Assembly: GCF_033118175.1 (NCBI RefSeq)
Contig: NC_083710.1
Span: 43,245,501 to 43,309,500 of the forward strand
From: Dama dama
Lineage: Eukaryota; Chordata; Mammalia; Artiodactyla; Cervidae
DNA length: 64,000 bases
Direction: 5' to 3'
Both the position numbers and the translations under genes were made by a program. The notes beneath the pieces were generated by a model. The model was not told where the DNA came from. It did no database searches and saw nothing but the letters and a program-made list of their open reading frames with translations. This document shows positions 9,462-20,357 of the stretch, one piece after another; within the stretch, counting starts at the first letter, position 1; each line of letters starts with the position of its first letter.

Positions 9462-12400
9462 TGCAAACTTTCAACAAAAGAAAAAGCCTCACTTTAAGAA
9501 CATAAACAAGGACAGAGAAGATCTCACTATCTAAAGATATCAGCATGCAAGAAGCACTCTGGCAGCTTGAACAGGCAAGGCAGTGGCAAACCTCTGCCCC
9601 TCAGTGAGAGAAAGCCTACCTTGGGGACTCCTGGCCCTGTCTTCTTCCTGCTAAGCACTTTACCTATGATTGCAATGACATGCTTTTCAAAAGACTGCAG
9701 CAGAGGGCTGTCTCTTTAGAAGCAACATCAGTCCCTCTAAAAGAAGCAGTTTGGCGTTTCCAGGGGAAAGGTCATTTCTCTACACTTCTGAAGAGGCTAG
9801 GTAACAATAACAGAAATAATATCAGGCATAAAAAGCTACATTTTCCTGGACCCCTGAAGGAAATCATGACACAACTGTGAAGGTGGTTTTATGAGCCAAA
9901 ACACTAATTTATCCCACTTTAGTGCATTGACGTTTCTTTTCTGTGAACTGGCATCCCAACTGGGAAAAGAAATGTTTACTGAGACTGGCTGAATTTTATT
10001 TACAGGTCTCTCGGACTCCTCCTAAGGTTCAAAGAAGAGATATCTCCAATGTTGGTGAGATATGGGGTGGTGTGAAAATTACCCAGATGTACTTGAAAGA
10101 TAGCACTCTTGTGACCTAAAGAAGGATAATATCCAGTTAAGTACGGCACTTTGAGTTCCTCCAGCATAAATATCAGTACCAAGGCAATCACATGAAGGGC
10201 CCTTGGGATACTGGGGTGATAAATCAGAACTTGGAAGGAAGCCTCTAAAATTACCGTGATTGCAGTGTCTAAGGAACAATTTTTGAGCCCTCTATTAGAA
10301 ACTTTTCCCATCAGAAAGCAGAGAAATATTTTGTCACACATTATCTAAAAGACCTGCATTGTTACAGACATTCCTATTCAATTATTTATATACACTATTT
10401 CTGGCAAATCTCATCTGATTCTCTCTCCTTTCTAAATGTCATGAGTTCTACTCTCTCACTGGAACTAATGTTAACATTTGAAAGGGGGAAAGGTTGTACT
10501 TAAGCTTAATAGATTTCTTATTTAATAATGTAGTCGATAAAGTCTGCCACTTAATCAGTCAAAGGCTATTCCACTCTGGACATGGAATGCCTCCAGTGAG
10601 CATGTTGTTTCCATTACATACAATTCACTCGTTATTTTCAACTTTTAGAAAAATAGCTTAATATTTCCAGAGCTTTACTTATCTATAAATAAGGTGGCAT
10701 TGCTTTTAAATAAATGAAATAGTGCTGACGTTATACTTTATACACTATCATTAACAAAATCATAGAACAGGGAACGAAATTGAAATCTATATGGGATTTG
10801 CAGGATTTAAAGTACTTAGTGGGAAAAAAAAATCATTGTAATCTTTTATATTATTTCCTTCCTCTCTGGTGACAAAGATTTTTTGCTTGATCAACTTTAT
10901 GCAGTTTCCTGAACCTTTTCCTAGACTCATCTGTGCACTGTCTTGTAAAATCCAGTTTTAACCAGAACCCTGCTAAGTCAGTTTAGCCACAATCCCTCAC
11001 TCTCCATATATGATCACCCTGGTTATCTGATCAGCTTACTCCTCCTCCACCATCCCCCTTATCACTTGATGCCTAAATGCTCTGGCTTGTCTTCAGCAAG
11101 AATCCTGTTGGGATGGTCTAGCCAAAGCACTTCTTACTCCTGACATCTTCTCTTGAGTAATATTCCATTTACTGATCTTGATCCTGGACAAAAATGCCCG
11201 CTTGCCCATATTATATGTGGAGTTCAGCACAGTCTCTCACCCTCACTGTAAAATCTCATTGCCCCGGTCCCTATACCTTTAGTATGGACCTGAAAAATGC
11301 CTACATTAGTATCTTTAACAAATGTCATTGAAGTTTTTTCTTTAACGCCTGTGATTTCTCATTTTATTCTAGGTGGAGTGCAACAGTGAAGACAAAAAGA
11401 GAATTCTATGACCGATGATGAACTCTAACACGTCCATGCAATTTGTTTTGTATTCAGCTTTACAACACTATGCCATCATTAGTGGTAACGGTATTACTCT
11501 AAACAGTATTAACAGCATTACTTTATTGCCTTTATATTAGCTTTGCAGCCATTTAAATAATATGTTCTTAAACCTCAATTACTAACACCCACAATCTTTA
11601 GAGAAAGGGATAGTGAATGCCTAAGCATTTCTTTCGTATCTTCTAAGTCTGTTAGCTCAAAAGGGAGTGTATTTAAAAAGAATTGCTTTGAAAAACTGAT
11701 TTTAAGCTAAGAAAGAGTTTATTCAGTTACATGTGTTTATGATGAAGAGATGTAGGGTTGTAAAGCACACAAGTATAGTGATTTTGAGAGTAAAAAAATC
11801 TTTCTAAATCTTCCTATTATAGACAAACAAAAAACTTACTTTCCCTACATTGTTGCCTATTTTGAAACTTCTACATTCTTCCTCTTTTTGGAGAATTTGT
11901 ATCCAAAAGCCTATTAAATATAGCTCTTTCCTTGAAACTTAATATTGAGATGTGTCTTGTTAGTTTTTATTCAGTACTAAGAATAAAATTGTTTATTCTT
12001 TTTTTATTAATGGCTTTAAACTGTCTGAAATGTAAACTGTTAAGGAAATTAAGTCCATTCTTTGTTTCCCTGATTCATTAAATCTGAGGTCTTCCTTTCT
12101 CAAAATATCTCTGAGGATGCTCCAGACTGGGTTGATTCATTTGCATGCAGAGTATCTTCCCTGCCTATAGCTTTCCTTGCATTTGTCACTCTGTATTATA
12201 ATGATCTTCCCATAATTTTTATTCCCAATTACTCTGTAAGTCCTTTAAAGTCAGTAATTTTTAATGTAAAAGATGAAATAATTTGCAAACAGAAATTGTT
12301 ACCATACCGTGTGACATGAACAATCTAGATTCATGTAGTGAGCCCAACTCCATCAGGAAAGAATCTCCATATGACTTACTTCATTGCTGTAGCCAATGAT

Positions 12401-12563
12401 TTTAATTAATACATATTTGATACCGCTATTTTTTTTCATCTTCCTGCATACCTTAATGATGGCATGAAAAAATATTTTGAGAAATAATTACGAAAGAAAA
12501 ACTGGACTTTAAGAAAACGAATTATCTATTTTTAGATATTGGAGTAAAAATTACTTTTTAGTC
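9462..12563. other. 3.1 kb of unique sequence, no supported gene
   Basis: The open frame at 10000-10341 (minus, 113 codons) has no recognisable domain or splice context. Between about 10870 and 11330 the sequence is richer in C and has repeat-like phrasing ('gctaagtcagtttagccaca'); it may be an old LTR or DNA-transposon relic that I cannot name. Nothing else stands out. Confidence 0.45.
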
Positions 12564-12770
12564 GGGGCTTCCCTGGTGGTTCAGACTAAGAATCTGCCTG
12601 CAGTGTGAGAGATCAAGATTCGATCCCTGGATTGGGACGATCCCCTAAAGTAGGAAATGGCAACCCACTTCAGTATTCTTGCCTGGAGAATTCCAGGACA
12701 GAAGAGCCTGATAGGCTATAGTCTGTGGGATTGCAGAGTCAGATACAATTTAGAGACTAGCACTTTCACT
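12564..12770 (+). mobile_element. Bov-tA SINE
   Basis: Complete order of parts: head 'ggggcttccctggtggttca', box-B-like 'attcgatccctggattggga', body 'ggcaacccacttcagtattc', and the end 'gagactagcactttcact'. Confidence 0.9.
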
Positions 12771-13024
12771 TTTGCCTTTAGCAGCCCAACACAAGTAAGC
12801 AACTCTTTTCTGTATAATAATTCTTCTATCTTAATAGTAGGCTATTGAAAGCCACATTTTCAAAGTCACAATATCCTATTTCTATAAAAGTGGTTGGTGT
12901 CATTCAAATATGCAAATACTCCTACTGAGAGGTTAATTTAGTTGTCTCAAAAGGCTAGAGTAAGGTTGAAAAAAAACAAATAAAAAGCAGGATCTAAAAG
13001 AGACCACTTAGGGTTTATTATGCC

Positions 13025-13205
13025 TCTGTCCTCTCTGATCATGTAACCTCTGGAAAGTTATTTAACGTTCCTAGGTTTTGGTTTGCTCATCTGTAAAACA
13101 GTGGTAAAAATAATAGCCACCACTGAATTGGATTTTGAATATTAACTAAGATAATGCAGAGGAAAAACACTTAGTATACTGCCTAATAAATAATAAATGA
13201 TCATT
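13025..13205 (+). repeat. MIR SINE fragment
   Basis: Contains 'ttggtttgctcatctgtaaa' and a tail resembling 'cttagtatactgcctaataa', matching the 3' half of MIR. Confidence 0.75.
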
Positions 13206-14714
13206 GAGACAAATCCCAGGAAATTAACTCAATGATTTTAGGTTTTCCAAAATAAAATTATGGTTAAGCACATTCTGAAATAGAATTATTATTCTATTCT
13301 ATATTATTATTCTACTAGTATCAGGATAATATCTAATGCTAATAATAATAATAATGTCAACATATGAATTACTTGACATGCAAAATTTCCAGGGAAATTA
13401 GCACTATAGAACATTTCAGGAGGTTATAATATTTTAAAAAAAGGACTTTATAGTATTATAGGAGATGATAGTGCAAATATTATGTACAGTATCTCTCATT
13501 CTCTTCGTAACAAAGGGAACATTTTCAAGGTTCTTTGGTGATTGAGCCATTTAGATTCTAAAGCTCGCTCCATGCCCCTCTTTCCCCTCAAAAAAGGAAT
13601 GTAGAGAGACAGGAAGCAGACATTAAGTGTTTTGAAACAAGAACAACTCTACAACTTTATTCTAATATCTGTGTAATTTTCTTTTTCATGGTTCTCATAA
13701 TTGAAGCCATTTAATTTTAAAAGGAATTATGGATGACTCACTTTCAGTATCTCAACATATCACTACCAAAGTACATTTAAGATGTATTTGGACATTTAAT
13801 ATATTTCTTCATTTATATTTAACCCCATCCAAAATGTGAGCGAACTTTTTCAGAGTGGGCAGAACTCATGTTTGCCTGCCCATAACTTTCTCAGGCATTG
13901 CTCTCTCCTAATAGTCAGGAGGATTCTTTAGCATTTTGCAGGGGACTAGACTGCAGAGTTTGCTTCTGTTTCATAAGTTAAACTGTGAGTATTAATCAGA
14001 TTTGAGAGTGCTTTTATTTTGTGTGCCATCTTAAAAATGCTAATAAACTTGAAAGCTGACCAATTGCCTAAAATATACCAAAAATGAACAGTTACTAAAC
14101 AAAACCGCTAAGGAAGAAAACCCCGCACATACTTTCAATCACTTTGTCACGGTAGATAGTTGGAGGAAAGACAAGAATTACAGAACAAAAACAAAGGCAA
14201 GGGGAAGGAATGAGCCAAGATCTTTAAAAAACAACAACAACAAATCCTTTTGATTGAGTTTTGCAGATACTTTAAAAACTAAATGTATCTCTAAAACAGA
14301 CTCTTCATATATTGTTTTATTTTCCTAAAAAATATTGCCTAAATAGTTTCAGGAAATGACACAGGACTTTAAAGTTAATTTTACAATATGGTTAAAATAA
14401 TTTACTGTTAAGTAAGTTATAGGCAAAATATACTCCTTAGTGGGGACTTCAGGTACACAGGTACTTTTGCCTCACAAAAGAATAGTAATAATATACTAAT
14501 CAAGCATTCAATCCTAGAACAATGTATTACCTTGTTATTCTGTATGTAGTCAAATTTTTCTTTACAATTTGAAACAAATCTTTCTTTGCATGTTGTTATT
14601 CCAAGTTGCAATGATTTTGCTCCCAAAAATGACTCAGTAATTTTGATTAATTAGAACTCACTGGAAAAAAAAAAAAAGTGATGTTGTCTGATTCCTATTA
14701 GCTTTTCTTCTAAT
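13206..14714. other. Unique AT-rich sequence, no gene seen
   Basis: Short ATT-type runs occur near 13285-13355 and a CAA-rich tract near 14231. I see no coding pattern. Confidence 0.5.
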
Positions 14715-15043
14715 GGGGCAGTTTTTAACATATTTTAATTTTGATAGTTGTATAGTTGATTTACAACATTATGTTAGCTTCAGGTGTGAGTAAAGTGATT
14801 CAGTTATACATATACATATATTCATTCTCTTTCAGATTCTTTTCCATCATAGATTATCACAGAATATTGAGTACAATTTCCTGTACTATACAGTAGGCAC
14901 ATGTTGGTTATCTATCTTATGTATAGTAGTGTGTGTGTGTGTTCATCCCAAGATTCTGACTTATTCTTCCCCCATATCTCTCCTTTGGTAACCGGTAAGT
15001 TTGATTTTGATTTCTGTAAGTCTCCTTGTTTTGTAAATAAATT

Positions 15044-15260
15044 CATTTGTGTCTTATTTATTTATTTGATGTGGACCATTTTTAAAGTCTTTATTGAATT
15101 CGTTACCATATTGTTTCTGTCGTTTTTTTATGTTCTTGTTTTGTGGCTGTGAGCCATGTGGGATCTTAGATCCCCGGCCAAGGATCAAACACACATTTCC
15201 CACATTAGAAGGGGAAATCTCAACCACTGGACCACCAGGGAAATCCCCATTTGTATCTTA
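15044..15260 (-). mobile_element. CHR-type tRNA-Glu SINE inserted in the L1
   Basis: The minus strand begins 'ggggatttccctggtggtcc' and continues 'agtggttgagatttcccc', then 'ttgatccttggccggggat', typical of cetartiodactyl CHR SINEs. It is flanked by catttgtgtctta (15044-15056) and catttgtatctta (15248-15260), a 13-bp TSD with one mismatch. The host L1 continues on both sides. Confidence 0.8.
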
Positions 15261-15897
15261 AAAAAAAAAAAAAAGATTCCACATATGAGTGATATCATAT
15301 GATATTTATCTTTCTCTGTCTGACTTACTTAGTATGCTAATCTCTACATCCACCCATGTTGCAGCAAATGACATTATTTCATTCTTTTTTATGATTCAAT
15401 ACTATTCTTTTGTATATATGTACTACATCTTCTTTATCAATTCCTCTGTCTATGGACGTTATGTTATGTATCTTCCATATTGGCTATTGTAAACAATGCT
15501 GCAAAGAACTTTGGGGTGCATGTAATTTTTCAGATTATGGTTTTCTCCAGATATAAGCCCAGAAATGGGATTTCTAGATCATATGGTAGTTCAGTTTTTA
15601 GTTTTCTAAAGAGCCTCCATACTGTTCCTCATAGTGGCTATGCCAATTTACATTCCCACCATCGGTGTAGTATGGTTCCCTTTTCTCCACACCTTCTCTA
15701 GCATGTACTGTTTGTAGGCATTTTGATGATGGTCATTCTGTCTGGTGTAAGGTGATAACACATTGTAGCTTTGATTTGCATTTTTCTGATAATTAGTGAT
15801 GTTGAACACACTTTCGTGTGGTTTTTGATCATCTGTACGCCTTCCTTGGAGAAAGGTCTATTTAGATCTTCATTCATTTTCTGTTTGGGTTGTTTTC

Positions 15898-15967
15898 TTT
15901 ATATATATATATATGTGTATGTATATATATATATATGTGTGTGTGTATGTATATATATACATATATA
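15898..15967. repeat. (TA)n/(TG)n microsatellite
   Basis: Alternating TA and TG dinucleotides with short interruptions, lying within the minus-strand L1. Confidence 0.95.
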
Positions 15968-16402
15968 AAGCTGCATGAACTATTTGTATATTTTGGAGAT
16001 TAATACCTTATGGATCTCTTCATTTGCAAAGATTTTCTTCCATTTTTCTGTGAGTTGTCTTTTGTTTATGGTTTTCTTTTCTGTGCAGACACTGTTAAGC
16101 AAGCCCCATTTGTTTATTTTTGTTTTTATTTTCACTACTCTAGGAGGTGAATCAAAAAATATATTGCTGCATTTATGCATGGTTGGATGTAAAATAATAA
16201 AATTAGAACATTCTTTAATACCATACACAAAAAGATAAAAGTAAAAATGGATCAAAGACCTAAATGTAAGGTTGGACATGATAAAACTCTTTGAGGAAAG
16301 CATAGGCAAAACATTCTTCGATACAAATCACAGCAATATCTTTTCTGATCCACCTCCTAGATCATGAAAATAAAAACAAAAATAAACAATAGGGGCAGTT
16401 TT

Positions 16403-18761
16403 AATTTTTTTACTTTTTCCTAGGCCAGAAACACCAGCCTATACAGATTAAATAATTTTCAGTGGGTCTGTGGCAGGACACATTACAAAGTACCTTTCCT
16501 ATTGCTTAGAGATACCCAATGAACATTGCAGAAAAGGATGTGGTCTGTGTTGAGAGCGCCCATTTATTTCTCAAGTTACTTATAAACTTTAAATTATGGC
16601 AGTTGATCCAGAACTCTTATGCAGTGTTTGGGCTTTTAAAACATAGTCTTTGAAATGTAACCCTGGTCTGTTTTCAAACAATGATTTTGAATCAGAAATG
16701 TATGAAGTCTATGCAGAATTAAAGGCTACCCCTAATTTTTTTCAAGTTCATTAACTTAATACAAATTTTCATTAAAAGTGGGACTTTAATTATACCTTTC
16801 CATTACCAAATTAAAAAACACCAAAGATAGGCTATGTTGAGTAGATCACTTTGCTACAAAAGGAAGACAGAGAAGAGCATTGAAGGAAGAAAAGAAAAGG
16901 AATGTTGTTAAATGAGAATATGTTTCTGTTTAATCATTTGCTCTACAACTAACACTTTTAGAAAGAGATATAATTTGGGGGGTGGGGAACTTCCTCACAT
17001 GTCGGTGGATACCATCATTTCACTGTAGACTTACACTAAATTTTTGACATTTTGAAATCTAAAAAGTCTAAGGCAAAAAATTATTTTAAGACAAATGTAT
17101 ATTAGTATAAAAATTCCCCAAACTGGATCTGTATGGTTCCTAACCTATTTATGGTAGTGAACAAATCAGAGCTCTTGTGCCGCATCGTTTTGTATTCTAT
17201 ATTAAATAGGGCTGGACTGCTACATTGGTTTTGCTTTCTGAGCCTTTTATTTTTGAACTCACCGCAGAGAAAAGAGCATACCAGAAAATAAGTGATCATT
17301 TTTTTTTATTAGTAGTTCTCTCTCAGACCCTGAGGATCCATTGTGAAATAAGTGTTACTAACAGTTGGTCTTCATGTAAGTTAAAATCCCATTAAACTAT
17401 TTACAAATTTCAATTGAGGCAATACCTAATGATTATTAATGTTCTTCCTGGTGCTGTTTATGGATGCAGAACTAAGGAAGAATTTGTCTCAATAAGAGAA
17501 AGTAAGACCGTAGAATGATATTTGGGTATCTAAATATCTAAAATACCTAATTGCTTATCTCTAAATAATATTTTTTCCCCTTTAAGGAGACTGCAGAGTC
17601 CAATGCTAAGTTACTGAACCTTATATGATTTGATATTTTTATATGAATCATAAAATGTAAAAGACAATGCAGAGGTATGGAGTGGCTATGAGAAGATCTA
17701 CAATTGTGTGAAAAGCCGAGAAACATGCAATACGTAGAATAACTGAAAGTTGAGAAGGAAAAATAATCTGTTAAGCCATGCCATTAAAAAGTATAACCAA
17801 AATGTATTAGCATGAAAAGTATATAAAACTATTGTCTTTATTTGATTACTTGAATTTTGTTATTGCCAAAAAGTAAGCCTTTCAAAATCATTTATAAAAA
17901 TAAACCTGTAGGGGTCAAGTAAAGAACATTGAGATAAACATTTTCTGACTCTATCAAATATTATCATTTTTTGAAAAAAACAAATATGAGCTTTTATTTT
18001 TTGCATTTTTACTTTTCAAATCAAGTATTTAAAGTTTGCAGTTACTTTTGTAATTTTCTGAATAAATAATGTGGATTTCAATTAATTTGATTATGATTAA
18101 TTAAAAGTTTACTTTATAGTATGTATTCACATAAACACAATTGGTAGGTTGCTAAAATACATGATGTTATTTAAATAATAGATTAGCTAAAGTTAATATC
18201 ACTCTCAAAATAGCTTTCCTAGGCTGATTTACTGTCATAATACAAATGCCAAAATGTAATGAGTGATTCAAATTTCAGAGATACAATATGACATCTGACA
18301 GTTAATAATGGGTTCCTGAAAGTGCTGCTAAAATGTAATATGCAGTACAAATTTAGCATGGCTAAACTCAATATTAGTCTATGAAGATAACAGTATGACT
18401 GGGCAAATTAGGTAATTTTACCATGACAAAATACTATAATTAGTTTTATAATTACATTTATTTACATGGTGAATTTCGATAATACTAACTCATTTTCAAG
18501 TCATCATTAAATTTTTATAGAAGATAACATACAATTATATGTAATACTATAATCATTTAAAATTATTGGCTGTGATTTTCATATTGTCTTACAGAAAAAA
18601 AATACCCAAATATACCAGTTTATCTTCCTTTTATATATTTTAATACATATTTGAAGAATACCAACAATCTGAAAGAAAAACATAATTGAGAATTATAGAA
18701 ATAAAAATATGTTGAGTGATTTTCTGTCATGGTGTAAGGAAAGACTATCACAGACATGAAC
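16403..18761. other. 2.4 kb of unique AT-rich sequence
   Basis: No gene or clear repeat. A stretch near 17140-17300 carries several CpGs in otherwise AT-rich DNA and may be under constraint; this is only an impression from composition. Confidence 0.5.
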
Positions 18762-19450
18762 CCAGAGTGAATCAGTTCAGTTCAGTTCAGTTGCTCAGTC
18801 ATGTCCAACTCTTTGCAATCCCATGAACCACAGCACACAAGGTCTCACTGTCCATCACCAACTCCCAGAGTTTACACAAATTCATGTCCATTGAGTCGGT
18901 GATGCCATCTAACCATCTCATCCTCTGTCATCCCCTTTTCCTCCTGCCTTCAATCTTTCCTAACATCAGGGTCTTTTCAAATGAGTCAGTTCTTCACATC
19001 AGGTGGCCAAAATATTGGAGTTTCAGCTTCAACATCAGTCCTTCCAATGAACACCCAGGGCTGATTTCCTTTAGGATGGACTGGTTGGACCTCCTTGCAG
19101 TCCAAGGAACTTTCAAGAGTCTTCTCCAACACCACAGTTCAAAAACATCAACTCTTCTGCACTCAGCTTTCGTTTTAGTCCAACTCTCACATCCATACAT
19201 GACCACTGGAAAAGCCACAGCCTTGACTAGACAGACCTTTGTTTACAAAGTAATGTCTCTGCTTTTTAATATGCTGTCTAGGTTGGTCATAACTTTCTTT
19301 CCAAGGAGTAAGTGTCTTTTAATTTCATGGCTGCAATCACCATCTGCAGTGATTTTGCAGCCCCCAAAGTAAAGTCAGTCACTGTTTCCACCTGTTTTCC
19401 CATCTATGTGCCATGAAGTGATGGGACCGGATGCCATGATCTTAGTTTTC

Positions 19451-20030
19451 TTTTTTTTTTTTTCTTTATTTTTAATACTTTAATTTCAGAACAAAATAAA
19501 CAAAACACAACACACAACATTCAAACCCCATGTCAAACGTGGAAAGGGACAGGGCTTGAGGCCCATGTATCCTGCCTTAGAAGGAAACAAATAAAACCAC
19601 TAGACATCAGCAGAGGGAACCACATGGGCCAGAGCCACTGGGGCTGCTGCTTCGGGAGCCACGGGGACGCTATACAGAGGGAGCAGTCTGCAGGGAAAAA
19701 CTCCTAATCTACTTCTTCCATGCGAGAGGCGTCCTCGTCACCCTCAAGGGGGGGAATCTCATCAGGAGCAGCAGCACTGGGCTCCTCTGCCGTCACCTCA
19801 TCTTCATCAATGCCCAGGCCAAGCTTTATCATGCGGTAGATGCGGTTGGAGTGGGTCTGCGGGTCCTCGAGCGAGAAGCCAGAGGAGAGCAGTGCAGTTT
19901 CGAACAGCAGCACCACCGGGTCCTTGACAGCCTTGTCGTTTTTGTCCGCCTCTGCCTTCTGCCGCAGGGTCTCCACGATGGGGTGGTCAGGATTGATCTC
20001 CAGGTGCTTTTTGGCCATCATGTAGCCCAT
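19451..20030 (-). pseudogene. HSP90AB1: HSP90AB1 processed pseudogene, 3' fragment
   Basis: HSP90AB1 encodes the constitutive cytosolic chaperone HSP90-beta (about 724 residues). Here only its last 108 codons (20030-19707), the stop, the 3' UTR and a poly(A) tail are present on the minus strand. The translation covers the end of the C-terminal dimerisation domain ('NRIYRMIKLGLGID') and the acidic tail ending MEEVD. The 3' UTR is intact to a poly(A) signal (AATAAA on the minus strand, 19470-19465) and an oligo(A) tract (T run at 19451-19463). There are no introns. The 17-bp sequence ccatgatcttagttttc is repeated at 19434-19450 and 20027-20043. These are the marks of a 5'-truncated, LINE-mediated retrocopy. 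The few differences from the parent suggest it is fairly young. Confidence 0.95.
19465..19470 (-). promoter_or_regulatory. Polyadenylation signal of the HSP90AB1 retrocopy
   Basis: AATAAA on the minus strand, a few bases before the A tract. It is inherited from the HSP90AB1 mRNA. Confidence 0.85.
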
Positions 20031-20357
20031 GATCTTAGTTTTCTGAATGTTGAGTTTTAAGCCAGCTTTTTCACTCTTCTCTTTCACTCTCAGCAAGAGG
20101 CCCTTTAGATCTTTTTCCCTTTCTGCCATAAGGGTGGTGTCATCTGCATATCTGAGGTTTTTTATATTTCTCCCAGTGATCTTGATTCCAGCTTGTGCTT
20201 CATCCAACCCAGTGTTTCTAATGATGTACTCTGCATATAAGCTAAATAAGCAGGGTGACAATATACAGCCTTGATGTACTCCTTTTCCTATTTGGAACCA
20301 GTCTGTTGTTCCATGTCCAGTTCTAACTGATGCTTCCTGACCTGTGTACAGGTTTCT
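19704..20357 (-). CDS. Chimeric open frame: BovB RT core fused to HSP90-beta C-terminus
   Basis: The frame stays open from just after an in-frame TAG (20358-20360) to the HSP90 stop at 19704-19706, about 217 codons; the first ATG is at 20261. The first ~109 residues are BovB reverse transcriptase, including QGCILSPCLF and LRYADDTTLM, the catalytic YADD. At 20030 the frame passes without shift into HSP90-beta: 'KTKI' is followed by 'MGYMMAKKHLEINPD', and the product ends in 'DEDASRMEEVD'. MEEVD is the known docking peptide for TPR co-chaperones. The HSP90 part shows a Leu-to-Pro change in 'KDPVVLLFET' and a Val-to-Ala change near 'SAAAPDE', compared from memory with mammalian HSP90AB1. The RT part lacks fingers and thumb and cannot be active. 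I see no promoter, so expression is unknown; it may be a chance frame in a dead element. Confidence 0.6.
   Translation of the reverse strand, partial: RNLYTGQEASVRTGHGTTDWFQIGKGVHQGCILSPCLFSLYAEYIIRNTGLDEAQAGIKITGRNIKNLRYADDTTLMAEREKDLKGLLLRVKEKSEKAGLKLNIQKTKIMGYMMAKKHLEINPDHPIVETLRQKAEADKNDKAVKDPVVLLFETALLSSGFSLEDPQTHSNRIYRMIKLGLGIDEDEVTAEEPSAAAPDEIPPLEGDEDASRMEEVD

Larger units (their letters stand above)
14715..16402. mobile_element. Older L1 with 5' inversion and TSD
   Basis: The 11-mer ggggcagtttt at 14715-14725 recurs at 16392-16402 and brackets one L1 insertion. From about 14726 to 16182 the L1 is on the minus strand (3' UTR at left, ORF2 C-terminal region rightwards). From about 16184 to 16391 L1 ORF2 sequence runs on the plus strand. 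The two parts overlap: the segment encoding 'DPPPR' plus the following lysine-rich codons is present in both. This is the inversion-with-duplication outcome of twin priming. A CHR SINE and a (TA)n tract later interrupted it. Confidence 0.8.

Noticed and set aside
9680..9880. 66-codon plus-strand open frame
   Set aside because: Basic, protein-like stretch but no homologue recognised, no splice signals and no conserved motif.
10000..10341. 113-codon open frame on the minus strand
   Set aside because: Translation looks moderately protein-like but matches no family I know and lacks flanking splice sites; not supported as a gene.
10870..11330. Possible LTR of an endogenous retrovirus
   Set aside because: Composition hints at an old repeat, but I see no paired LTR, primer-binding site, polypurine tract or retroviral coding sequence here or elsewhere in the window.
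18884..19372. 162-codon plus-strand open frame
   Set aside because: It is the antisense of the BovB C-terminal region; the same antisense frame recurs at 30737-31123, 43467-43700 and 54135-54704.
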